7,201 nucleotides of DNA from JAFGPJ01 sp964439135 (GTDB taxonomy: Bacteria > Planctomycetota > Phycisphaerae > Sedimentisphaerales > Anaerobacaceae). The notes beneath the pieces were generated by a model. That model was not told where the DNA came from. It searched no databases and saw only the letters and a program-made list of their open reading frames with translations. Positions 1 through 6,548 of this stretch are shown here, piece by piece; the first letter of the stretch is position 1, and every line of letters begins with the position of its first letter. The DNA is taken from contig CAYTNN010000231.1 in assembly GCA_964439135.1 (NCBI GenBank), positions 1 through 7,201 of the forward strand, given 5' to 3'. The position numbers were made by a program, and so were the translations under genes.

Positions 1-1320
1 GAAGAGCAGCTCGAAGCGCTGCGGGACATCGACGAGCTGCAGCAGCGAATGGACAGCCCGGAGAATCGCCGGCGTATGGCAGATTCAAGTCAACAGCTCG
101 ATCAGAGCCGGTCGAGAATCCGCCAGTCGGCAGAGGAACTGGAGCAGGGAATGGTCTCAAGGGCTGTCACTTCGGCCACGCGTGCGCAGCGGCAGCTCGA
201 ACAGATGCGGGATGAATTCCGGCGCAGCACCTCCGGCCAGTTTACCGAGCAGATGCGCAATATGCGGCAGCAGGCCCAGCAGCTCGACCGGCGTCAGAAG
301 GAAATTGCCGAAGAGATAAGACAACAGATAGATTCCGACCAGAAGACTCTAAAGGATTCCAGCGCTAATCGTGAGTTGGCGGATCAGACGAACCAGCAGA
401 AACAAAGTGTCGAAGGGCTGCTCGAACAGATGAAAGACGTGAGCGAACAGGCGGAGACTTCGGAGCCGCTGCTTTCACGAAAGCTCTACGATACGCTGCG
501 CAAGACAAACAGCGATAATGTTGACAGGGCACTTGAGGTGACCAGCGAGCTGCTCAGGCGGAGCTTTTTGCCGCAGGCACAGGAGATGGAACAGCGTGCC
601 GGGAAGGGAATCGAAGAGCTCAGGAAGGGCGTAGAAGATGCAGCCGGCAGTGTGCTCGGCGACGAGAGCGAGTCCCTGCGTCTGGCGCAGCAGCAGCTCG
701 ACGAGCTGATCAAGCAGGTGGACGAAGAGGCCGCCCGTGCCGGCGGCAGAGCCCAACAGGAAGGTGACCCGAACAGGCCGTCGAGCCGGCAGCTTGCCGA
801 TGCACAATCCGGAGCCGGCCGCGGGCAGCAGGGCGATCCTAACGGCCCGGCCGATTCGCAGGAAAATCAGCAGCGTCTTGCCGATAGCCGGCGGCCCGGC
901 GATAGAACCGGCGGCGCTCAAGCCAACCCGACCGGCGGAGGCGGTAATCAACGCGGGCAGTGGGACCAGTTCGATCCCAACGGCCCGCTCACAGGTCGGG
1001 ACTTCAGGCAGTGGTCCGACCGGCTGCGCGACGTGGAAGAGATACTCAGCGAGCCGGACCTTCGTAATGATGTCGCGCGGGTTCGGGACCGCGCGCGGGC
1101 AATACGGGCGGAGTTTACCCGTCACGGCAAAGAGCCGCAATGGAACCTTGTCGAACAGCAGATCACCAAGCCGCTGACGGAATTGCGAAATCGCATCGGC
1201 GAGGAATTGGCGAAGCTCAAGCCGGACGAGGCGATTGTTCCTATCGATCGCGATCCGGTGCCCGGGCGTTTTGCCGAACTTGTGAAAAGATATTATGAAA
1301 ACCTGGGAGGCGATGAATGA
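1..1320 (+). CDS. Gln-rich coiled-coil protein of a MoxR/VWA-type operon, 5' partial
   Basis: The frame is open from base 1 (EEQLEALRDIDELQQR precedes the first Met at 49), so the window holds only the C-terminal 439 residues and the true start lies upstream. Residues 1 to about 245 are almost entirely charged, Gln-rich helix with heptad-like spacing (for example QAQQLDRRQKEIAEEIRQQI), predicted as a long coiled coil. Residues about 250-330 are a Gly/Pro/Asn-rich linker with degenerate repeats built on DPNxP and LAD. The last 110 residues form a compact helical domain ending in DRDPVPGRFAELVKRYYENL, a tail I associate with large planctomycete coiled-coil proteins next to VWA genes (recollection, not a search). 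No membrane segment is visible in this part; such proteins often have them N-terminally. It overlaps the next gene by 4 bases, so co-translation is likely. The role is unknown; a structural or scaffold part of the envelope complex is an inference. Confidence 0.85.
   Translation, partial: EEQLEALRDIDELQQRMDSPENRRRMADSSQQLDQSRSRIRQSAEELEQGMVSRAVTSATRAQRQLEQMRDEFRRSTSGQFTEQMRNMRQQAQQLDRRQKEIAEEIRQQIDSDQKTLKDSSANRELADQTNQQKQSVEGLLEQMKDVSEQAETSEPLLSRKLYDTLRKTNSDNVDRALEVTSELLRRSFLPQAQEMEQRAGKGIEELRKGVEDAAGSVLGDESESLRLAQQQLDELIKQVDEEAARAGGRAQQEGDPNRPSSRQLADAQSGAGRGQQGDPNGPADSQENQQRLADSRRPGDRTGGAQANPTGGGGNQRGQWDQFDPNGPLTGRDFRQWSDRLRDVEEILSEPDLRNDVARVRDRARAIRAEFTRHGKEPQWNLVEQQITKPLTELRNRIGEELAKLKPDEAIVPIDRDPVPGRFAELVKRYYENLGGDE
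1305..1310 (+). promoter_or_regulatory. Shine-Dalgarno for the VWA/GATase-like gene
   Basis: GGGAGG lies 6 bases before the ATG at 1317, inside the end of the upstream coding region. It settles the start: an ATG at 1313 is in a different frame that soon hits a stop, whereas 1317 opens the 815-codon frame and forms the ATGA overlap with the upstream TGA. Confidence 0.7.
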
Positions 1321-3764
1321 TGTTTCCCGGGTCGATCATTGTCCCTGTCAGTCCATGGGTATGGCTGGCCGTACCGGTATTAGCCGCTGCTGTTGTGTTA
1401 CTTCTCTGGTCGTACAGGCGCTCGCCGGAGATTAGTGCGGCCCACAGGATTGCCTTTTGTCTTAGGCTTCTGGGCGTGCTGGTGCTGTTGCTGTGCCTGA
1501 CCGAGCCGTTATGGAGCGGCAGACAAGTCAAATCCGGCGCCAATCTCTTCCTGGTAATTGCCGATAACAGCAGCGGGATGAACGTCCATGACCAGGGCAT
1601 GGCCCGGAGCCGCGGCGAGATTCTTCAATCCGCGTTTCAAGCCGACAAGTCCGCCTGGCTTGAGACGCTGGCCGACAATTTTCAGGTTCGCCAATACGTA
1701 TTCGATTCGCAGCTTCGTCGAACAACGGATTTTTCGGAACTGCTCTTCGACGGCAAAGCCTCGGCAATCGGCGGGACATTACAAACCATTGCTCAGCGCT
1801 ACCGCGGCAGGCCGCTGGCCGGCGTGCTTTTGATGACCGACGGTAACGCGACGGATATGGGCGAGCAATTCTATGACCTGGCCGGCTCACCGCCAATCTA
1901 CCCGGTCGTCGTCGGAGCGGACCGGCCGCAGAAAGATATCTCCCTGACGAATGTCTCCGTAAGCCAGACGTCTTTCGAAGATGCCCCGGTGACAATCCAG
2001 GCCGACGTTGAGGCATCCGGATACGCCGGCAAGACCGTGACGCTAAATCTTATCGCCAGCTCCGGCAAAGTTGTCGAACAGCAGACACGCAAAATCTCGA
2101 AGAGCGACGAAAAACATACTTTTCGTTTTAATGTTCGTCCGGACAGGAGCGGCATCCTGTTCTATAATCTTAACGCCGCAGAAGTATCTGGTAGGGTGGG
2201 CCTTGGCCCACCGAACCGTAATGGTGGGGCAGAGCCCCACCCTACAAGTCTTAACGCCGCGGAAGAAGATACAAAGGATGCATCGGAAGCGCCATCTGAA
2301 GCGACACTTGCCAACAACAGACATACGCTGGTTGTGGACCGTGGCAAGGGACCGTACCGGATTTTGTATGTCACCGGCAGGCCGAATTGGGAATACAAGT
2401 TTCTCCGGCGGGCTATTAGCCAGGACGAGCAGGTGCAGCTCGTGGGACTGCTTCGTGTCGCCAGACGCGAGCCGAAATACGAGTGGCGGGGACACGCCGG
2501 CGAAGTAAACAACCCGCTGTATCGCGGATTCGACAACAAGGATGAAGAGCAGGCAGAGCAGTACGATCAGCCGGTTCTCGTGCGACTTGGAACACGTGAC
2601 GATGCGGAGCTTCGCGACGGATTTCCTAAAAAGGCCGAAGACCTGTTCGGCTATCACGCGATAATCCTGGACGACGTCGAGGCGGGATTTTTCACAAATG
2701 ACCAGATGGAGCTGATTCGGCGTTTTGTCTCCGAGCGAGGCGGCGGATTCCTGATGCTCGGTGGGGCCGAATCGTTCCGGGAGGGCGAATTCAACCGCAC
2801 GCCCATAGGACAAATGCTGCCGGTCTACTTAGACAGGCTGCCCCGGACCGAAACAGGCTTCGGTACTAAAATCTATCTCAACCTGACTCGTGAAGGCTGG
2901 CTGCAGCCGTGGGCGCGATTGCGTGACAATGAGCAGGATGAACAGCAGCGGCTCTCGGGGATGCCCGCGTTTCGCGTGCTCAATCGCCTCGGAGCGGTCA
3001 AGCCCGGCGCGCGGGTGGTCGCGACAGTCGGCAACGATTCCGACGGGCAGTTCCCCGCCCTGGTCGTGCAGCGATACGGCGGCGGGCGCTCGGCGGCACT
3101 GACGGTCGGAGATGTGTGGCGATGGGGCATGAAACAGCCCGAGATGCAGGAAGATATGAACAAATTCTGGAGACAGACTCTGCGCTGGCTGGTCGCGGAC
3201 GTACCGAACCGAATTACATTCCAGGCGGCACATAAGCGAGAGCAGGTAAACCAGCCGGTCGTATTCCAGGTTCGTGTCCGCGACAAGGATTTTGAGCCGA
3301 TGGACGATGTTTCGATTGCCATAGAAACCCGTGATCCCAATGGCCAGACTGTGAAACTTGCCGCCGAGCCGGCGTTAAGTGAAACGGGATTGTTCGAGGC
3401 CGTCTATGTCCCCCGGCGTGACGGCAGCTATTTTGCCAGGGCGGTTGTGACCGATGCCGACGGCCTGGAACTCGGCAATGCCGAAAACGGATGGTCTGTC
3501 GATCTTGAAGCACGTGAGTTTCAGTCGATCAGGACGAACCGTACGCTGCTGGAAAAAATCGCCGGCTTAACCGGAGGCCGGGTTGTCGAGCTTGATGCTT
3601 TGGACAGCTTCGCTCGCAGCCTGCCCAGCCTGAACGCTCCGGTCATGGACACATGGATCAGGCCCCTGTGGGATTTGCGTGGAATCCTGCCGGCGGTTTT
3701 TCTCTTCGTCCTGATATGCTTTGTCGGCGAGTGGGCGCTGCGCCGCTGGAAGGGAATGCCATGA
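1317..3764 (+). CDS. Membrane-anchored VWA-like and glutamine-amidotransferase-like protein
   Basis: Two hydrophobic segments (about 12-31 and 45-62) are followed by a VWA-like domain (about 76-205) and an Ig/CARDB-like beta region (about 208-285). Next come an acidic linker, a class I glutamine-amidotransferase-like domain (about 346-510, with YVTGRPNWEYKFLRRA and GGGFLMLGGAESF), a further beta-rich region (about 640-735) and a C-terminal membrane helix (about 790-808) with a basic tail. The MIDAS is degenerate: DNSSG at 83-87 instead of DxSxS, though the MTDG aspartate (175) is kept. The position where an amidotransferase nucleophile Cys would lie reads ILDDVEAG, so glutaminase activity is unlikely and a binding role is more plausible. 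The architecture matches planctomycete proteins encoded with MoxR, DUF58 and BatA-type VWA genes. Residues about 290-316 are encoded by an inserted palindromic repeat (see 2168-2265). It overlaps both neighbours by ATGA. The large central domains probably face the periplasm. The precise function is unknown. Confidence 0.88.
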   Translation: MMFPGSIIVPVSPWVWLAVPVLAAAVVLLLWSYRRSPEISAAHRIAFCLRLLGVLVLLLCLTEPLWSGRQVKSGANLFLVIADNSSGMNVHDQGMARSRGEILQSAFQADKSAWLETLADNFQVRQYVFDSQLRRTTDFSELLFDGKASAIGGTLQTIAQRYRGRPLAGVLLMTDGNATDMGEQFYDLAGSPPIYPVVVGADRPQKDISLTNVSVSQTSFEDAPVTIQADVEASGYAGKTVTLNLIASSGKVVEQQTRKISKSDEKHTFRFNVRPDRSGILFYNLNAAEVSGRVGLGPPNRNGGAEPHPTSLNAAEEDTKDASEAPSEATLANNRHTLVVDRGKGPYRILYVTGRPNWEYKFLRRAISQDEQVQLVGLLRVARREPKYEWRGHAGEVNNPLYRGFDNKDEEQAEQYDQPVLVRLGTRDDAELRDGFPKKAEDLFGYHAIILDDVEAGFFTNDQMELIRRFVSERGGGFLMLGGAESFREGEFNRTPIGQMLPVYLDRLPRTETGFGTKIYLNLTREGWLQPWARLRDNEQDEQQRLSGMPAFRVLNRLGAVKPGARVVATVGNDSDGQFPALVVQRYGGGRSAALTVGDVWRWGMKQPEMQEDMNKFWRQTLRWLVADVPNRITFQAAHKREQVNQPVVFQVRVRDKDFEPMDDVSIAIETRDPNGQTVKLAAEPALSETGLFEAVYVPRRDGSYFARAVVTDADGLELGNAENGWSVDLEAREFQSIRTNRTLLEKIAGLTGGRVVELDALDSFARSLPSLNAPVMDTWIRPLWDLRGILPAVFLFVLICFVGEWALRRWKGMP
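2168..2265 (+). repeat. 17-bp direct repeats flanking the REPIN-like element
   Basis: TCTTAACGCCGCAGAAG at 2168-2184 recurs as TCTTAACGCCGCGGAAG at 2249-2265, with one silent mismatch in 17. The period is 81 bases (27 codons), so the reading frame continues and the protein carries LNAAE twice (residues 285 and 312). Removing one copy plus the element would restore an uninterrupted linker leading into EATLANNR. This is what a target-site duplication, or a duplication created on insertion, would look like. Confidence 0.75.
2191..2245. repeat. REPIN-like inverted pair of GTAG-headed palindromes inside a coding region
   Basis: The 55-base unit starts GTAG and ends CTAC. The left half is GTAG followed by a perfect 8-bp hairpin, GGTGGGCC-TT-GGCCCACC (2195-2212). 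The right half is a second perfect 8-bp hairpin, GGTGGGGC-AGA-GCCCCACC (2223-2241), followed by CTAC. The outer ends (2191-2200 and 2236-2245) are perfect 10-bp inverted repeats, so the whole can also fold as one long hairpin. A GTAG tetranucleotide next to a palindrome is the hallmark of REP sequences mobilised by RAYT (Y1 HUH-type) transposases. Two in inverted orientation make a REPIN/BIME. No RAYT gene is in the window. Membership in a genome-wide family is an inference. Confidence 0.7.
3748..3754 (+). promoter_or_regulatory. Shine-Dalgarno for the caspase-like gene
   Basis: GGAAGGG ends 6 bases before the ATG at 3761, which overlaps the upstream TGA as ATGA. This favours 3761 over the in-frame ATG at 3653, which would give 36 extra residues lying wholly inside the upstream coding region, and it puts a hydrophobic signal segment at the N-terminus. 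Confidence 0.7.
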
Positions 3765-4719
3765 TTAATTTTCGATTTTCGATTTTCGATTTTCGATTTT
3801 TGTGGGTGCCTCTCGTTGGCGTGCTGTTTTTCAGCGTCGGCGCTCGCCTGGCACCTGAGCATGGTGACCCGAGAGCCGAGAGGCCCACCGTTATCGTTGT
3901 TGTCGGCGCCGCCGGTTCACCGGAGTACGGAGCGCAATTTGTCAAATGGGCCCGTCTCTGGGAGCAGGCCTGTTCGAAAGGCGGCGCGAAATTCGCCGCG
4001 ATCGGTTTGGACGAAGTTCAGAACCCGGACGATCTTACAACATTACAGCAAATGTTAGCGGGCGAATCTCAGGAAATCGCCGCCGCTTTGTGGCTGGTCC
4101 TGATCGGGCACGGCACATTCGACGGCAGGACGGCTAAATTCAACCTGCGAGGCCCCGACCTGGCGGCGGACGACCTGGCCGAATGGCTAAAGCCGGTTAT
4201 CAGGCCGCTCGTCATAATCAACACTGCCTCTTCCAGCGCACCTTTCCTCAGCATTTTGTCGGGGCCGGAACGTATCGTAATCACGGCGACCAAGAGCGGC
4301 TATGAACAAAATTACACGCGGTTCGGCGAATATTTAGCCGGCGCGATCGCCGAGCCGAAGGCCGACCTTGACAAAGACGGCCAGACCTCGCTGCTCGAAG
4401 CGTTTCTGACCGCTTCTAATCGCGTCGATGAATTCTACTTAGCCGCCGGCCGGCTGGTTACCGAGTATGCCCTGCTCGACGACAATGGCGACGGGCTTGG
4501 CACGCGTGCCGATTGGTTTCGCGGCTTCCGGCCGGTGCAGAAGGCCGAAGATGGCGCTGCTCTTGACGGCTACCGAGCCCATCAGTTCGGCCTTGTCCAT
4601 AGCGAAGCCGAAAATAAAATGCCGCCCGAACTGCGGGCTAAACGCGACCGGCTGGAGCTTGAGGTCATCAAGCTGCGGGATTCGAAAGATAAATTCTCCG
4701 AAGAGGAATATTTTTCCAG
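3761..4719 (+). CDS. Exported caspase/legumain-fold-like protein with EF-hand-like loops, 3' partial
   Basis: 319 codons are visible before the assembly gap; the end is not seen. The N-terminus (MINFRFSIFDFRF then a hydrophobic stretch, about 14-30, ending near ARLAP) looks like a signal peptide or anchor. The domain from about 42 resembles clan CD (caspase/C13-like) folds: strand VIVVVGA, then LIGHGTF with His117, then VIINTASSSAPF where the catalytic Cys would be expected but Ala/Ser stand instead, then RIVITAT. It is probably a non-catalytic relative, or one using another residue. Two calcium-loop-like motifs follow: DLDKDGQTSLLE (202-213) fits all EF-hand positions, and DDNGDGLGTRAD (240-251) fits most. 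A charged helix (about 287-318) probably nears the C-terminus. The ATGA overlap places it in the VWA operon. I recall this as a conserved planctomycete companion of such operons. Its biochemical role is unknown. Confidence 0.82.
3768..3801 (+). repeat. GATTTTC heptamer tandem array at the start of a gene
   Basis: After a partial unit (AATTTTC, 3767-3773), GATTTTC occurs at 3774-3780, 3781-3787 and 3788-3794, followed by GATTTTT at 3795-3801. It encodes the periodic FRFSIFDFRF at residues 4-13. Because 7 is not a multiple of 3, gain or loss of a single unit would shift the frame right after the start codon. Confidence 0.85.
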
Positions 4720-4819
4720 NNNNNNNNNNNNNNNNNNNNNNNNNNNNNNNNNNNNNNNNNNNNNNNNNNNNNNNNNNNNNNNNNNNNNNNNNNNNNNNNN
4801 NNNNNNNNNNNNNNNNNNN
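4720..4819. other. Assembly gap of 100 Ns
   Basis: Exactly 100 consecutive N characters, the conventional placeholder for a scaffold gap of unknown length. It hides the 3' end of the caspase-like gene and any terminator, promoter or further genes before the first oxidoreductase. Reading frames that cross it are not real. Confidence 0.98.
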
Positions 4820-4866
4820 ATTCAATAACCGTCTATCAGAGACCAGTCATTAGGAGAAGACCCACG
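4820..4866 (+). promoter_or_regulatory. Leader and Shine-Dalgarno of the first oxidoreductase gene
   Basis: Only 47 bases remain between the gap and the ATG at 4867. AGGAG at 4852-4856 lies 10 bases before the start. No promoter can be recognised here; it would be in the gap or further left. Confidence 0.55.
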
Positions 4867-6270
4867 ATGAATGAAATTAGCAAAAAAAGCACGTCGCGTC
4901 GCGAATTTTTGAAGGGAACCGGCCGAATCGCCGCGGCCTCGGCCATAGCCGCGGGAATAGCGCCGCGAATGTACGCCGGGCAGAACAACACTATCAAAGT
5001 GGCCTTGATAGGCTGCGGCGGGCGGGGTACCGGCGCAGCATCGGACGCCCTTTCCGTCAGGCAGGGCCCAATCAAGCTCGTCGCCATGGGTGACGTCTTC
5101 GAACATCGCCTTAACAGCAGTTATGAGAATTTGAAGAAAATGCACGGCGAGAAAGTGGATGTGCCGGAGGGCCATAAGTTCATCGGCTTCGACGCTTACA
5201 AAAATGCGATGGATTGTCTGAGTCCGGGTGATATCGCGATTTTCGCAACGCCTCCGGGATTCCGCTGGGTGCATTTCACGTACGCTATCAAGAAAGGCCT
5301 CAATGTCTTCATGGAAAAACCCGTCACCGTGGACGGCCCGACCAGCCGGAGGATGTTCAAACTCGGCGAAGAGGCATCGGCGAAGAACCTCAAAGTAGGA
5401 GTGGGATTAATGTCCCGTCACAGCCGGGCGCTCGAGCAACTGGCCAAGCGCATACATGACGGCGAAATCGGTGATGTTATTCTGCAGCGCGGCTACCGGA
5501 TGGCCGGACCGATCGGATTCTTTGCCTCGCTGCCCAAGCCCCCCGGCATCAGCGACCTGATGTATCAAATCCAGCGCTTCCACAGCTTCATATGGGCCAG
5601 CGGCGGCTGCTACAGCGACTTCAATATCCACATCATCGATCACCAGTGCTGGATGAAAAACGCCTGGCCTGTCAAGGCCCATTCCCTGGGCGGTCGCCAT
5701 TATAAGCACAGCCCCGAAGGTGTCGCTTATGTGGACCAGAACTTCGATACTTATTCGACTGAATTTACATACGCCGACGGCACGAAATTCATCATGGATG
5801 GACGCTGTGTAGCGGGATGCAAAGACATTTACTCCAGTTATGCCCACGGCAGCAAGGGCATGGCGGTTGTCTCGAAGAGCGGCGACTGTGGAATGCCCTC
5901 CAGCATTCATAAGGGCCAGGATCCGACGCGCTCGAACATGATCTGGGAATCCAAAGTCAGCCGGGACGAGGGGAATCCATATCAAAACGAATGGAACGAT
6001 CTGGTGGACGCCATCCGCAACGACAAGCCCTACAATGAAGTCGAACGCGGCGTCAAGGGCAGTCTCGTAACGAGCCTTGGCCGTATGGCCGCACACACCG
6101 GCCAGGAAATCACCTACGAACAAATCCTCAACAGCGACCACGAAATGGCGCCCGGCCTGGACAAGTTGACGATGGATTCTGCTGCACCACTGCGGCCTAA
6201 TTCCGAAGGCAGATACCCGATCCCCGAGCCCGGTATCGTCAAAGACCGCGAGTACAGAGACTTTGCATAA
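4867..6270 (+). CDS. Tat-exported Gfo/Idh/MocA family oxidoreductase
   Basis: 467 residues, complete. The N-terminus carries a twin-arginine signal (SRREFLK at 10-16, then an Ala-rich stretch, likely cleavage after APRMYA near residue 37). It is therefore probably folded with its cofactor in the cytoplasm and exported to the periplasm. A Rossmann domain follows: KVALIGCGGRGTGAA (44-58) is a Gly-rich nucleotide loop, ATPP (127-130) the usual strand end, and MEKPVTVDG (149-157) holds the family's Glu-Lys-Pro with the likely catalytic Lys151. The C-terminal alpha/beta domain has the motif HIIDHQCW (255-262), matching the conserved HxxD active-site region. The family acts on sugars or related alcohols with tightly bound NAD(P); some exported members are glycosidases of the GH109 type. 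The sequence does not show the substrate. A close paralog follows at 6715, and a strong terminator ends this transcript. Confidence 0.93.
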   Translation: MNEISKKSTSRREFLKGTGRIAAASAIAAGIAPRMYAGQNNTIKVALIGCGGRGTGAASDALSVRQGPIKLVAMGDVFEHRLNSSYENLKKMHGEKVDVPEGHKFIGFDAYKNAMDCLSPGDIAIFATPPGFRWVHFTYAIKKGLNVFMEKPVTVDGPTSRRMFKLGEEASAKNLKVGVGLMSRHSRALEQLAKRIHDGEIGDVILQRGYRMAGPIGFFASLPKPPGISDLMYQIQRFHSFIWASGGCYSDFNIHIIDHQCWMKNAWPVKAHSLGGRHYKHSPEGVAYVDQNFDTYSTEFTYADGTKFIMDGRCVAGCKDIYSSYAHGSKGMAVVSKSGDCGMPSSIHKGQDPTRSNMIWESKVSRDEGNPYQNEWNDLVDAIRNDKPYNEVERGVKGSLVTSLGRMAAHTGQEITYEQILNSDHEMAPGLDKLTMDSAAPLRPNSEGRYPIPEPGIVKDREYRDFA

Positions 6271-6294
6271 AAAAGCATAACAAAGCATAACAAT
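6265..6294 (+). repeat. Three tandem 10-base GCATAA repeats over the stop codon
   Basis: GCATAAAAAA, GCATAACAAA and GCATAACAAT follow each other at 6265, 6275 and 6285. The first contains the TAA stop of the oxidoreductase gene, so the array may have arisen by slippage at the 3' end of the gene. No function is evident. Confidence 0.6.
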
Positions 6295-6305
6295 GAACGA
6301 TAAAC

Positions 6306-6342
6306 CGCAGTTTCCGGTTCCGCCGGGAACTGCGTTTTTTTT
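6306..6342 (+). terminator. Strong rho-independent terminator of the first oxidoreductase gene
   Basis: A 12-bp stem (CGCAGTTTCCGG with CCGGGAACTGCG, one G-T wobble) closes a TTCCG loop and is followed by eight Ts (6335-6342). It starts 36 bases after the stop codon. It should separate the two oxidoreductase genes transcriptionally, so the second needs its own promoter. Confidence 0.92.
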
Positions 6343-6355
6343 GCGCGATTCGTAA

Positions 6356-6455
6356 CCATCCCCAAAGCCTACGGCTTTGAGGCTGCCACCCATTTTCCAT
6401 TATCTCTATCGGGTGGCAGCCTCATCCCAATTGTCGTTTATTGGGATGGGGATGG
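6356..6455. repeat. 100-base multi-branched palindromic element
   Basis: Four nested or adjacent perfect inverted repeats fill this segment. The outer arms are CCATCCCC (6356-6363) and GGGGATGG (6448-6455). Hairpin 1 is AAAGCC-TAC-GGCTTT (6364-6378). Hairpin 2 is a 13-bp stem, GAGGCTGCCACCC (6379-6391) with GGGTGGCAGCCTC (6411-6423), around a 19-base loop. Hairpin 3 is CATCCCAAT (6423-6431) with ATTGGGATG (6440-6448). The layout is a closed stem carrying three arms, like a cloverleaf, and TTTTT follows at 6457. No coding frame explains it. It may be a non-autonomous palindromic mobile element or a structured RNA; the sequence alone does not decide. Confidence 0.7.
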
Positions 6456-6485
6456 CTTTTTCTCTGGCTAAACACATACTACTTT

Positions 6486-6507
6486 GGGAACTGCGGTTTT
6501 TTGCGCG
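6486..6507 (+). repeat. Displaced copy of the terminator 3' half
   Basis: GGGAACTGCGGTTTTTTGCGCG repeats the bases at 6325-6347 (right arm of the terminator, T run and GCGCG) with one substitution and one deletion, 161 bases downstream. The left arm needed to form the hairpin is absent here, so this copy is not a terminator. The two copies bracket the palindromic element. Confidence 0.8.
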
Positions 6508-6548
6508 GACGGAACAATTTGAAGAGTTCAAAGTCTTCCAAAAACAAC

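Noticed and set aside
475..1140. Long reverse-strand open frame opposite the coiled-coil gene
   Set aside because: It is antisense to a clear coding region, lacks a ribosome site, and its length follows from the GC-rich codon bias of the opposite strand.
2191..2245. Transcription terminator within the VWA gene
   Set aside because: The hairpins are stable, but no T run follows and the reading frame continues through to conserved domains.
2043..2813. 256-codon reverse-strand frame opposite the VWA/GATase-like gene
   Set aside because: No recognisable domain and no ribosome site; it passes through the palindromic insertion and lies opposite conserved domain sequence.
3767..3801. CRISPR array
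   Set aside because: The unit is 7 bases with no spacers; it is a simple tandem repeat.
3653..4828. Continuous frame from 3653 across the N gap to 4828
   Set aside because: The start at 3653 lies inside the upstream gene without a ribosome site, and the part through the Ns is artificial. The gene is called 3761 to 4719, open at the gap.
5407..6393. 328-codon reverse-strand frame opposite the first oxidoreductase
   Set aside because: It is antisense to a well-supported gene and begins within the intergenic palindrome and terminator, so a real gene is very unlikely.
6356..6455. tRNA gene suggested by the cloverleaf-like folding
   Set aside because: Arm lengths do not fit (13-bp stem with a 19-base loop), and no T-loop consensus or CCA-type acceptor is present.
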